From assembly GCA_002709225.1 (NCBI GenBank), contig PAQH01000138.1:1-64000 (forward strand): a DNA stretch of 64,000 nt, read 5' to 3'. Below, one piece after another: positions 18,066 through 25,987 of this stretch. Under the pieces are notes generated by a model that saw only the letters and a list, made by a program, of their open reading frames with translations, was not told the origin of the DNA and searched no databases. Numbering within the stretch: the first letter of the stretch is position 1; each line of letters opens with the position of its first letter. Source of the stretch: Planctomycetaceae bacterium. Lineage in GTDB: Bacteria > Planctomycetota > Planctomycetia > Pirellulales > Pirellulaceae. A program made the position numbers and the translations under genes.

Positions 18066-18112
18066 CCACCCCGCCACCCATAAGGTGGGTGGGCAAAATT
18101 GCTCTTTGCCCA
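18066..18112. other. Pair of hairpins between the sigma factor and the small membrane gene
   Basis: CCACCC and GGGTGG flank a short loop around 18074-18093, in a C-rich then G-rich tract. Immediately after it TGGGCAAA (18090-18097) and TTTGCCCA (18105-18112) form a perfect 8-bp stem with a 7-nt loop. They lie in the shared upstream region of two divergent genes, so they could be an operator or a 5' leader structure of the sigma mRNA. No T-tract follows on either strand. Confidence 0.3.
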
Positions 18113-18190
18113 GCTCAGCGTTTTCCGCAAACTACCGCCCGCACAGTGCTGGTTTGCGGTAACAGATCTTGAAACAAAAAGGAGCCTCAC

Positions 18191-18553
18191 ATGGTTGAGC
18201 AGCGGCGTCTAGGTTTCCTGGGGTGGTTTTTTCGAGCATTTGCAGCGGCCCTGGGGACAGTGGTTGGCCTGCTCTGCGGGGTCGCGATCTTGGGGGCAGG
18301 GGCCTGGATCTGGCAAGAACGGATGGGTGGCGAAATAGACCTGGAAATGACAGCCCCGGTCATTGAGACCGACCTTGACGTTGCAATCGAAGCCGATTCC
18401 GATTTTGATTTTGGGTACGAAGCAACAGAAGCGGAAACTCTAATGGCGCCAGATGGTGCCGAACCCGATCCCATTACACCGGAATCAGACTCTGGCTTGC
18501 CAGAAGCAGAAAATAAAAGGGTCGTCGCAAATCCGGAACAGACACGCCGGTAA
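18191..18553 (+). CDS. Small single-pass membrane protein with acidic tail, unknown
   Basis: A 120-aa protein with a basic N-terminus, one hydrophobic segment (about residues 14-40, with the glycine-rich stretch AALGTVVGLLCGVAIL), and a very acidic C-terminal part of about 75 residues containing many Asp and Glu. Topology rules would place the acidic tail outside the cytoplasm. The ATG at 18191 has GGAG 7 nt upstream (GGAGCCTCAC). It is divergent from the ECF sigma gene; I do not see the zinc-finger of a classical anti-sigma factor. Confidence 0.65.
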   Translation: MVEQRRLGFLGWFFRAFAAALGTVVGLLCGVAILGAGAWIWQERMGGEIDLEMTAPVIETDLDVAIEADSDFDFGYEATEAETLMAPDGAEPDPITPESDSGLPEAENKRVVANPEQTRR

Positions 18554-18585
18554 CGCACGCTACTTTTGATTTGACAAACCAAATA

Positions 18586-18605
18586 GTCGCTCGAGCGAGA
18601 GCGAC
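18586..18605 (+). other. Perfect 7-bp hairpin downstream of the small membrane gene
   Basis: GTCGCTC (18586-18592) and GAGCGAC (18599-18605) enclose a 6-nt loop, 33 nt after the stop codon. There is no T-run behind it, so it could protect the mRNA 3' end or take part in termination only weakly. Confidence 0.3.
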
Positions 18606-18825
18606 AGACAAGTGGGCGGTGGTCAGTACGACAGCGACATCGTTGCTGTGTCCGACGCTCAAGTCATTATCAGCATGAGTCTCTCACATCGTCTGCCAGT
18701 GTTTCTGAAACACACAGGCAAGCACAGCTCCAAGTTTGCGCTGATGACATGGTGTCAACCGACTTGAACGATTCTGTCCGTCGCCTTACCACCATTGCAC
18801 AATTTCCATCAAGGAAATCACATCG

Positions 18826-19614
18826 TTGGAACTCTGGCAGTTACTAATCCTGGCGGTCTTGCAGGGAATTACTGAGTTCCTACCCGTCAGTTCCAGCGGG
18901 CATCTCGTTGTCCTCGGCTCCGTTTTATTGGACGCGAGCGACCGCGATTTGATGACTGCCATTAACGTTGTACTCCACTTAGGAACACTATTGACCATTC
19001 TGGTCTTTTATCGTCAACGACTCTTGGCGTTACTCAAATCAGAGCGGCGAACGCTTGCACTCGTGGCAATAGGAACTCTACCTGCTGTTCTCGTCGGATT
19101 ACCTCTGAAGCTTTTTCTAGAGGAGGCACTAACCGAACCGTTACTAGCTGGAACTCTGTTAATCGGAACTGGCGCGTTACTCATTCCGACGTCACGGATC
19201 CGCGAGGGTGAGCAGAGTCTCGACACCCTGACTTATCGTAATGCCATCCTCATCGGAATAGGGCAATCGCTCGCAATACTCCCAGGCCTCTCCCGTAGTG
19301 GTACGACGATTTCTGTGGCATTGTTTGTCGGAGTGAAACGCCAAGCGAGCGCAGAATTTTCGTTTCTCCTGGCAATTCCCGCAATTGCGGGCGCGGGACT
19401 ACTTGAAGCTAAGGATCTATTGCAAGCCTCTTCAACGAGTGCGCCACTGATCTATTTGGTACTTGGCGCGGCCTTGGCATTTATTGTGGGAACGATTGCG
19501 TTGCGTTGGTTGTTGAATTGGCTACAAACCGGACGTTTAGCCTGGTTTGCATGGTGGTGCATTCCATTAGGAGCGTGTGTCGTTGCTTACCACCTCTTGC
19601 TGGCGGCCAATTAG
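18826..19614 (+). CDS. uppP: Undecaprenyl-diphosphatase
   Basis: An integral membrane enzyme (262 aa, about eight helices) that dephosphorylates undecaprenyl diphosphate, recycling the lipid carrier for peptidoglycan and other envelope polymers. The two catalytic segments are ITEFLPVSSSGHLVV (about residues 15-29) and LPGLSRSGTTISVALF (about 153-168), both matching BacA/UppP. The start is a TTG at 18826 (TTG GAA CTC TGG), which fits the conserved N-terminus with AAGGA about 10 nt upstream; no ATG would give the right beginning. Its presence fits peptidoglycan synthesis in planctomycetes. The LptF/G-like gene converges. Confidence 0.93.
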   Translation: MELWQLLILAVLQGITEFLPVSSSGHLVVLGSVLLDASDRDLMTAINVVLHLGTLLTILVFYRQRLLALLKSERRTLALVAIGTLPAVLVGLPLKLFLEEALTEPLLAGTLLIGTGALLIPTSRIREGEQSLDTLTYRNAILIGIGQSLAILPGLSRSGTTISVALFVGVKRQASAEFSFLLAIPAIAGAGLLEAKDLLQASSTSAPLIYLVLGAALAFIVGTIALRWLLNWLQTGRLAWFAWWCIPLGACVVAYHLLLAAN

Positions 19615-19664
19615 ATCACAAGCACCACGGCCGGCTCAGTTACCACTGCAGATCAAGCAGCAGC

Positions 19665-20840
19665 TCAATTTCGCCGCATACGCAACAACAAGTATATGCC
19701 AACGACACACAAAACCAGGTTGCTTAACCAAACACTGTAAGGCGGCAATTGCCCTACTTTGGCGCGATCTGTCCCATACATCAAAAGCGGATAGTAAACC
19801 GCAAGAATCGGCAAGAAACAACCTGCGAATGTGGCCCAAAAATCGGCCGTACGAAAACGTGTCGCCAGCGGCACACCTACCATAACAAAAAACAAACAGC
19901 TGAAACCGTTCGCCCACCGTCGCCACGGTTCGGTTTGCAGTCGGTGCCACCTTGTCGTTGCGGATGCAATCTGTCTTCGTTTGTTATTGAATTCGTCACC
20001 CTGTAAGGCCTGAAAATCCCCTGTGGTCATCGCAAAGGCCGCGCCAACGGCTAGTTCTTGTTCCAACCGTTCAATAATCTCCAATTGACGTTTCGCCTGG
20101 CGTGGGATCTCACGGAGAGAGTAATCACCCGGACCACCCGCCCGGTCATTCAACGGTGAAGGGATTTCCACAATTTCATCTCTGAGAATACCCGTAACGT
20201 TTTCACCCTCCAATTCGCCGTTAACCATGTGGAATCTCAGAGTGTTTCCCTCACGGTCAAACCGCAATTCTGCCTCATCTGCTGTAAACGTAATGGGGCC
20301 AGTGGACTCTTCCGCAGATGTGTGAAAGACCAACGTCGGTTGAATGAGCCGGCGTCCCTCAACCCGGCGCACGCTGATTGAAAATTTTGGGCGACGATAA
20401 GACCTTCCTGTCCGCAACATGCTGTAGGCAATATGTTCGACAGACTGCAACACAACACGCTGAACTCCCAGCTTGCCCCAGGAAACGGCTACATCGTTAA
20501 TTCCGACTGTAAGCAAACTCAAGAGAAACGACAGGACCAATGCCGGCCAAACCATCGCCCAGGGAGAAATCCCCAGCGATTTCAGCGCCACGACCTCATT
20601 TTCAGAGGAAATGCGCCCAAAGACACTGCAAACTGCAAACAAGACCGTCGCCGGAACAGCAAAACGCAGAGCAATGGGAACAACGTAGGGAATCATCCGC
20701 AACAGAGGCACAGGGCCCAGCCCCTGACGAATGGCCTCTTGTCCTAACACACCGAGCAAGAGCAACAAAGTCAGCGCTACAAGGGCAATCAAAAATACTC
20801 GTAAAAGTTCGATCGCAATATAGCGTGTGAGCCGCTGCAT
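19665..20840 (-). CDS. LptF/LptG family permease (YjgP/YjgQ)
   Basis: A 391-aa protein with the LptF/G layout: an N-terminal helix pair (about 10-30 and 45-75), a third helix (about 95-115), a periplasmic beta-jellyroll region of about 200 residues, then three C-terminal helices (about 305-385). In the lipopolysaccharide export system these subunits couple the LptB ATPase to the periplasmic bridge. The protein begins at an ATG at 20840, one codon after a TTG. Only one permease gene is here; the partner and LptB are not in the window. It suggests an LPS or LPS-like outer layer, in line with a Gram-negative planctomycete envelope. Confidence 0.85.
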   Translation of the reverse strand: MQRLTRYIAIELLRVFLIALVALTLLLLLGVLGQEAIRQGLGPVPLLRMIPYVVPIALRFAVPATVLFAVCSVFGRISSENEVVALKSLGISPWAMVWPALVLSFLLSLLTVGINDVAVSWGKLGVQRVVLQSVEHIAYSMLRTGRSYRRPKFSISVRRVEGRRLIQPTLVFHTSAEESTGPITFTADEAELRFDREGNTLRFHMVNGELEGENVTGILRDEIVEIPSPLNDRAGGPGDYSLREIPRQAKRQLEIIERLEQELAVGAAFAMTTGDFQALQGDEFNNKRRQIASATTRWHRLQTEPWRRWANGFSCLFFVMVGVPLATRFRTADFWATFAGCFLPILAVYYPLLMYGTDRAKVGQLPPYSVWLSNLVLCVVGIYLLLRMRRN

Positions 20841-21342
20841 CAATCAGCTCACTTTGCCGGGTTTCGACACACTTCCTGGTTCCCACCCACGCTCGAAGTC
20901 CTTACCACAGTAAATCCCCCATTGCATGCTGTGGTTTTTTCGATGCAACAAACCAGGCGGGCAGTCCGGCCCTGCATGATTGGCGGCAAATATGAATACT
21001 GTGCTCACACGTCGCCCCGTTGATCAATACACAGAACAATCGCGCGATTGTGGAGGCATTCTCATCCACGCCCGCAACCTCGCAATTCGCCAGCGGAGGA
21101 ATCTAGCACTTTTCCGCCGATCTGGGAACGAGACTTTTCAGGCTCCAGACAAGTCCTAATATCAATTGACGTTTGACCGGCAAATCGGTACTCTTCGCGC
21201 GCCGCAATCCCGCCGGAATACGTGTAAAGCAGTTCGTCCGACGCGAGACCGCAAGTTACGACTTCCTTCCGGGTGCTCGGCGTCCCCTCTCGGATGCTTT
21301 GCACTTTTGCTTGCAGTAAATAGAGTACCCCACGCACTATCA
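20841..21342. other. Intergenic stretch between divergent genes
   Basis: About 500 bp without a recognisable gene. It holds a + strand terminator-like hairpin at 20904-20940 (listed separately). Frames running through here (for example the 5' extension of the methyltransferase frame from 21166) look random. Confidence 0.4.
20904..20940 (+). terminator. Terminator-like hairpin with no gene in front of it
   Basis: ACCACAG (20904-20910) and CTGTGGT (20929-20935) form a 7-bp stem with an 18-nt loop, followed by T residues to 20940. On the + strand there is no coding sequence upstream, only the start region of the divergent LptF/G-like gene. It may end a small RNA or act as a leader terminator for the downstream methyltransferase gene. 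Confidence 0.4.
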
Positions 21343-22338
21343 ATGAAACCCCAAGACTCAATCTCCTTGGTCAAGTCCGAACGACGCGATCCATGCGCCT
21401 TGTGTGACCAGGCCAATTACGAAATTCTTTTCCGGCAGGATCGCAACTACCACCCATTGACAACCGTCATCTGTACGCACTGCGGCCTGGTTTCCCACGA
21501 GTCGATTCCCAAGGATCATGAACTCGCCGAATATTACTCGAAAGAATACCGACAAGAGTACCACGGCGAATTCCACCCATCCGGTCGGCGCGTATTGCGA
21601 GAATGGCAACGCGGTGCCGAGTTGGCAACTCGGCTCTCCACATACACTCGTGGCTGCCGCAACCTCTTTGAGATCGGTGCTGGCATAGGGTGCAACGTCA
21701 AACAATTTGAATTGGCAGGACTAGATGCATCTGGAATCGAACCTGGCTGTGGGTTTCAACAGTACGCAAAACGTCATCTGAAGGCCGACATCGCCAACAA
21801 CTTCTTCCAGGATCTAAGGACCGGCGGACCGTACGACATCGTGTTGATGGTACATGTCCTGGAACATCTCAATGCACCAGTACAAGCATTCGAAACAATA
21901 CGGAAAATTCTCATCCCCGGTGGACTCGCCTACATTGAAGTCCCAAATCTGGAAGCCCCGCATTCCCGGCCTGGTCGGCTCTTCCACTTCGCACACATCT
22001 ACAATTTCACCGGATCAACCCTGGCCATGCTGGCGCGAAAATGCGGCTTTCGTGTCAAACACGCGTTCTCTCGATCATCGGACAAGAACTTAATGATCCT
22101 GCTGGAACGGACCGATCGCGAAATGTTGACACTAGACCAAAGCAGCTATCAGTGCACCCGGCAAGCCATTGACCGATATAACAATCTGACATACCACTTA
22201 CGCTGGCAATACATCAAAGAACGTTGTCGGACACTCTATCGACAACATTCCACGCGTCTGGCTACACGCTACCGGTTGAATCGTATTCTCCAACGTTGTC
22301 AAGAACCGCAACAAACGGTTTTTCACAAAGTCGCTTGA
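21343..22338 (+). CDS. Class I SAM-dependent methyltransferase with N-terminal Cys pairs
   Basis: The first 60 residues contain CALC and CTHC, a likely zinc-ribbon as seen in methyltransferases that work on sugars or nucleotide sugars (C-methyltransferase-like). The methyltransferase_23-type fold follows: LFEIGAGIGCN (motif I, SAM binding), DIVLMVHVLEHL and GGLAYIEVPNLEAP. The C-terminal 80 residues are basic and helical. I chose the ATG at 21343 because it comes right before the Cys-rich domain; the frame stays open further upstream. The protein is probably cytoplasmic and might modify envelope glycans, but the substrate is not indicated by neighbours. Confidence 0.8.
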   Translation: MKPQDSISLVKSERRDPCALCDQANYEILFRQDRNYHPLTTVICTHCGLVSHESIPKDHELAEYYSKEYRQEYHGEFHPSGRRVLREWQRGAELATRLSTYTRGCRNLFEIGAGIGCNVKQFELAGLDASGIEPGCGFQQYAKRHLKADIANNFFQDLRTGGPYDIVLMVHVLEHLNAPVQAFETIRKILIPGGLAYIEVPNLEAPHSRPGRLFHFAHIYNFTGSTLAMLARKCGFRVKHAFSRSSDKNLMILLERTDREMLTLDQSSYQCTRQAIDRYNNLTYHLRWQYIKERCRTLYRQHSTRLATRYRLNRILQRCQEPQQTVFHKVA

Positions 22339-22347
22339 AGTGGTTTG

Positions 22348-22389
22348 CCGGGGCACCTAGCTGGAGTACCGGGGCACTCAGCTGGAGAA
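22348..22389. repeat. Two imperfect 21-bp tandem copies
   Basis: The unit CCGGGGCACCTAGCTGGAGTA at 22348-22368 recurs at 22369-22389 with three changed positions. It lies just after the methyltransferase stop, between convergent genes, and is probably a replication-slippage duplication. Confidence 0.6.
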
Positions 22390-22461
22390 TCTGTGCAGAA
22401 TCGTCAGCTCTTGCAATTTAGCCAGCAGTGCCATTTAGAGCGTTGGGAAAAACAAGGCCTG

Positions 22462-22494
22462 AGAAAAACCGTACCGGGATTTGTTTCCCGCTAC
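22462..22494 (-). terminator. Intrinsic terminator of the PP2C gene
   Basis: Read on the minus strand, a stem of three then five pairs with one C-C mismatch (22486-22494 with 22471-22479, loop 22480-22485) is followed by GG and five T residues. It overlaps the stop codon of the phosphatase gene, so termination would come immediately after translation ends. Confidence 0.5.
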
Positions 22495-23768
22495 TGGACT
22501 CCCAGTCGCTGCAACTCAGTGATCATCGCGTGGATCGCCAGCCCATAAGATTTAATCGAATCCCGATGCTCGCGAGCACCCGCTGCATGCACCGCCTGGT
22601 CGCAATGACCATCAAGCACAGACCAATCTACCGCCCATTCATTTTCAATCGCTGCCTCGCGCAACTCCTCAACCACCTTTGCAAGTTTGTCGGTGAACTT
22701 GTCTGCAGCAGGACAGTCAATCGAAACATGCGGTCCGTCGCCCAATCGCAATCCAGGAGCCAACGATGTACCACCTGTCTGCTTGTTTAATTTCCACCCA
22801 ATCCCAGCAAACAACGAGACCACGCCGACACCCAAAGAAGCAAGCGCCAGATAGGATTGGTCGAGAATAAACATTGCGATGGCAGACAAGAAGCAGACGC
22901 CCCCTGCAAGCCAAGTTAGCAATGGGATCTCGGATTCTCGCTGGGCACCACCAATAACTAACGGCGTCGAATCTCCTACGCGTGTTACCACCTGCTCTCC
23001 GGTAATCTGTACAACGACCACCGTGATATTGTCGGGACCGCCACGCAAGTTTGCCAAGTCAACCAAGAGACGAGCCGCATCCAATGGCGACATACTACTC
23101 AAGATTGGACCCAATTCTTCGTCCGATACTCGCCCCGTAAGGCCGTCACTACAAAGCAAGTAGGTATCACCCGCTTCGATCGGGTCCGGACCTTCTATGT
23201 CGACTTCAACTGCTTGATTCGGCCCCAAAGAACGAGTAATCACATTCTTGGGGATCGACGTAAACTGTTCTGCATTCGCGGACATCTGTCCATGCTTCCG
23301 CAATTCCCAGACGAGGCTGTGGTCGAACGTCAACTGATCAAGTCGGCTGCCACGCACCCTGTAAATGCGACTGTCACCAACATGCCCGACTAAAGCTCCC
23401 TGCGGCAGCACCACTAGGATACTTGCTGTGGTTCCCATGTTGTGGAAATCCACGTTTTCCTGGCCGCGATCATAGATTTCCCTATTCGCCTCCAAGACCG
23501 CTTCATTGAGTGCTTCCGGTGGCGATAACTTTCCGAACTTATGGTAATGGTGCGAGATGGCATCCACAGCCATCTTGCTTGCCAATTCCCCGGCGGCATG
23601 AGCCCCCATTCCATCGGCGACAATGAATGCGTGGCCTCGCTGCGTCCAATCGTCGATCTCTGATGGAACCAGCTTGAACGCATCCTGGTTATTGGCACGA
23701 CGTCTCCCGACGTCGCTGATCGCGGCGTAATGCAAGCAACCCTGCCAACTGCCTGTTTGTTCTGCCAT
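22491..23768 (-). CDS. PP2C-type serine/threonine protein phosphatase with membrane segments
   Basis: The N-terminal 250 residues are a bacterial PP2C (Stp/PphA-like) phosphatase. The metal-binding motifs are GRRRANNQDAF, IVADGMGAHAAGE, VGHVGDSRIYRV, LLCSDGLTGRV and GGPDNITVVVV, all intact. Two adjacent hydrophobic segments follow at about 285-330 (LLTWLAGGVCFLSAIAMFIL and LALASLGVGVVSLFAGIGW), then about 100 soluble residues of unknown function. The enzyme would dephosphorylate Ser/Thr residues at the cytoplasmic membrane, countering Hanks-type kinases, which planctomycetes have in number. The ATG at 23768 is preferred to the TTG two codons earlier. No kinase gene is adjacent. Confidence 0.9.
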   Translation of the reverse strand: MAEQTGSWQGCLHYAAISDVGRRRANNQDAFKLVPSEIDDWTQRGHAFIVADGMGAHAAGELASKMAVDAISHHYHKFGKLSPPEALNEAVLEANREIYDRGQENVDFHNMGTTASILVVLPQGALVGHVGDSRIYRVRGSRLDQLTFDHSLVWELRKHGQMSANAEQFTSIPKNVITRSLGPNQAVEVDIEGPDPIEAGDTYLLCSDGLTGRVSDEELGPILSSMSPLDAARLLVDLANLRGGPDNITVVVVQITGEQVVTRVGDSTPLVIGGAQRESEIPLLTWLAGGVCFLSAIAMFILDQSYLALASLGVGVVSLFAGIGWKLNKQTGGTSLAPGLRLGDGPHVSIDCPAADKFTDKLAKVVEELREAAIENEWAVDWSVLDGHCDQAVHAAGAREHRDSIKSYGLAIHAMITELQRLGVQ

Positions 23769-24120
23769 ACTCAACTACGCTGACTGAGCCATTGCTTGCA
23801 AGCCGATTGTTCTTGAAATAGCTCGTCTACTATTTCGTGAACACCGTGCGTTACAGGATTTAACGCGAATCTGCCACGCCGACCAATACCATTTCATACG
23901 AGCTTACTGGCTTCCTTATTGTACACATCTACCGGCCTTGCCCTGAAACCGAGCCCCTCCTATTTACTCAGGCTTATTGAACGCTACCGGTGACGCTATC
24001 GCAAATCGTAAGCCACGCCTAGGGCGACCGGTCAGCACAATTCACCTATCACTACTATTCACGTCACACTATACTCGCCCCGCCCAACGAACTGTCTCAC
24101 GATGCCAGACCGAATTGTTT
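23769..24120. other. Intergenic stretch between divergent genes
   Basis: About 350 bp must carry the promoters of the PP2C gene and the PEGA lipoprotein gene. I see no hairpin with a T-run and no convincing promoter hexamers. Confidence 0.4.
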
Positions 24121-24636
24121 ATGACCCGCAGTTCCCAAATGTGCCCTAAGTTCGCCTGGCTCTTACTGCTGTTGTCGTTGACTTCAACCGGCTGTGTGCG
24201 CAGGCGAATGACAATTCGCACAACACCCCCGGGCGCAACCGTCTATGTTGACGACCAACTAATCGGTACGAGCCCTGTATCGACTGACTTCACTTATTAC
24301 GGGGTTCGAACGATCAAAGTGATGAAAGACCGGTTTCGCACCGAAACGATCCAGCACCGCTTTTCTCCGCCGTGGTACCAAGTTCCTCCCGTTGACTTTA
24401 TCTCGGAAAACCTTTGGCCTGGAAAACTCCGTGATGAGCATGTGTTGGAGTACCAGCTGTTACCACAACCCAATGTCACAAATGAACAGTTGCGAGAGCG
24501 GGCCGAAACGCTACGAACCAGCGCACGCACTGGACACTTCACTCCTCTAGTACCAAATGCGGCGACTCCCGGCACCACCTCCGCCGGCGCACTTCCTCCA
24601 GCGTCCAGCTCACGACGGCCAACATCTTTCCGCTAG
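24121..24636 (+). CDS. PEGA-domain lipoprotein
   Basis: A signal peptide with a lipobox (LLLLLSLTSTGC) is followed by a PEGA domain: IRTTPPGATVYVDDQLIGTS, a short beta-rich module found in surface proteins. The rest has a YGVRTIKVMKDRF segment continuing the fold, then a low-complexity Pro/Ser/Thr-rich tail. The ATG at 24121 leads directly into the signal peptide; the frame is open to 23977 but that extension has no signal character. A later ATG at 24139 is also possible. The protein is probably anchored in a membrane with its domain in the periplasm. It converges with the mla operon. Confidence 0.8.
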   Translation: MTRSSQMCPKFAWLLLLLSLTSTGCVRRRMTIRTTPPGATVYVDDQLIGTSPVSTDFTYYGVRTIKVMKDRFRTETIQHRFSPPWYQVPPVDFISENLWPGKLRDEHVLEYQLLPQPNVTNEQLRERAETLRTSARTGHFTPLVPNAATPGTTSAGALPPASSSRRPTSFR

Positions 24637-24677
24637 CACCGTGTTCCCAGCAGCACCGTGTTCCCAGCAGCACCGTG
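24635..24677. repeat. 17-bp tandem repeat, about 2.5 copies
   Basis: AGCACCGTGTTCCCAGC is repeated exactly at 24635-24651 and 24652-24668, with a 9-bp third partial copy to 24677. The array begins within the stop codon of the PEGA gene and lies between convergent genes. It looks like slippage; no function is suggested. Confidence 0.7.
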
Positions 24678-24735
24678 AACGCCGCCACGCGGTCTCAAGA
24701 ACAAACTCCTGCGTTACAACCTAGGCACCGCCAGC

Positions 24736-25932
24736 CTAATAGCCCCGTGGCAGCTTACTGCCCGCCCCGACTGGTGTCGGATCCAACATGCGCTTCAGCA
24801 ATTGGCCCCCTGGATCACGAGCCAGCTTGTCAGTGAGCATATGAACGTCTCGCAAGATGGGCCCCAACCGAACTGTCAAACGCTCAAGATTCGCGGCGGT
24901 GCTATTCAAGCGTTGATATAGCTCCGGATCCTTGATCAACAAGCCAAGAGTTCCTCGGCTACTTTGCACACGTTCACTCATCAACTTAAGCTCTTGCGTC
25001 ATGTTCTGGATATTGACAAGGGTCGCCGCCGCATCAGCAACCATTTCAGGTCCTCTAGCGCTCAATGGTTCGGTGAACCCCTTTAGATTCTCCAGATTCT
25101 CTTCCGCCTTCTTGGTTACTCTCTCAATCTCATCCAGTGTGTTACGTGCGTCCAAAAACGTCTGTTTCCCCTGGTCAACAAGTTCTGGCAGCTCACTCAG
25201 CGTGCGTTTCAAATTCGCCTGAATCTCTGGGTCGCCAGCAATGGCTTCAACACGTTGCATCGTACGAGTCAGTGCTACCAGTGCCTCATCGGCCTGCGCA
25301 AGAATACTTTCGAGACGATTTTCGTTGCCAGAAACAACGTCCGTGAGCCCCTGTGCCAACCGCGAAATGTCTGCCGCTGTCGTTTCAATCCCAGCGAGTG
25401 TTTGAGGAATTCGGTCCGCTATCTTGGCCATTGAAGTGAAAGGGTCGCCCTGGACAATTCCGTCCTTCATATAATCACCTTTCCACTTTTCATGTGCTGC
25501 CGCTCTCTCCGTTTCATCGATTACCTGATCGTTGTTCACGTCAAACTTTCGCTCAATCAATACATCGTCAGTCGCCCTGACAAACTCCAGGACCGCATCG
25601 CCCGTGACAAGTGAATTGGTGCCGATGCGGCAAACTTCGTCCCGATAGATTGTGTACTTGCTGAACAGAGTAAGTTCGACGATCACCGTACCATCTTTTT
25701 CGTTCAGCGTTACATCGGCGACGCGACCTATCAGTACACCGCTTTTGCGCACTGGCGTATCGCGAGCCACCCCTGGCGCTTCAGCAAATTCGATACACAG
25801 CGCATTGTCATCGCCCTGCCATACCCGGAACACAGACTGGCCCTCACCGAACAGGAGGACCAGAATTCCCGTGATCGCTACCGCCGTCAAGACGACGACA
25901 CCAACACGAATTTGCAGCGTTCTTTCGTCCAT
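24736..25932 (-). CDS. mlaD: MlaD/MCE-family lipid transport protein with EF-hand-like insertion
   Basis: The substrate-binding subunit of an MCE lipid transporter: one N-terminal membrane helix (about residues 10-30), then the MCE domain with TPVRKSGVLIGRVADV (about 59-74). Directly after the domain comes a loop reading DVNNDQVIDETE (residues 131-142), which fits the 12-residue EF-hand calcium-binding consensus. A long helical region (about 155-400) follows, as in MCE proteins that form a tube or needle. It is the last gene of a minus-strand mlaE-mlaF-mlaD run. It starts at the ATG at 25932, the first Met before the membrane helix. Lipid exchange between inner and outer membranes is the expected role. 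Confidence 0.88.
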   Translation of the reverse strand: MDERTLQIRVGVVVLTAVAITGILVLLFGEGQSVFRVWQGDDNALCIEFAEAPGVARDTPVRKSGVLIGRVADVTLNEKDGTVIVELTLFSKYTIYRDEVCRIGTNSLVTGDAVLEFVRATDDVLIERKFDVNNDQVIDETERAAAHEKWKGDYMKDGIVQGDPFTSMAKIADRIPQTLAGIETTAADISRLAQGLTDVVSGNENRLESILAQADEALVALTRTMQRVEAIAGDPEIQANLKRTLSELPELVDQGKQTFLDARNTLDEIERVTKKAEENLENLKGFTEPLSARGPEMVADAAATLVNIQNMTQELKLMSERVQSSRGTLGLLIKDPELYQRLNSTAANLERLTVRLGPILRDVHMLTDKLARDPGGQLLKRMLDPTPVGAGSKLPRGY

Positions 25933-25987
25933 TGCGTTCACCGTTATCAACAAGTCGACCACAACTGCAGCCGTCTACCCAGCTCGC

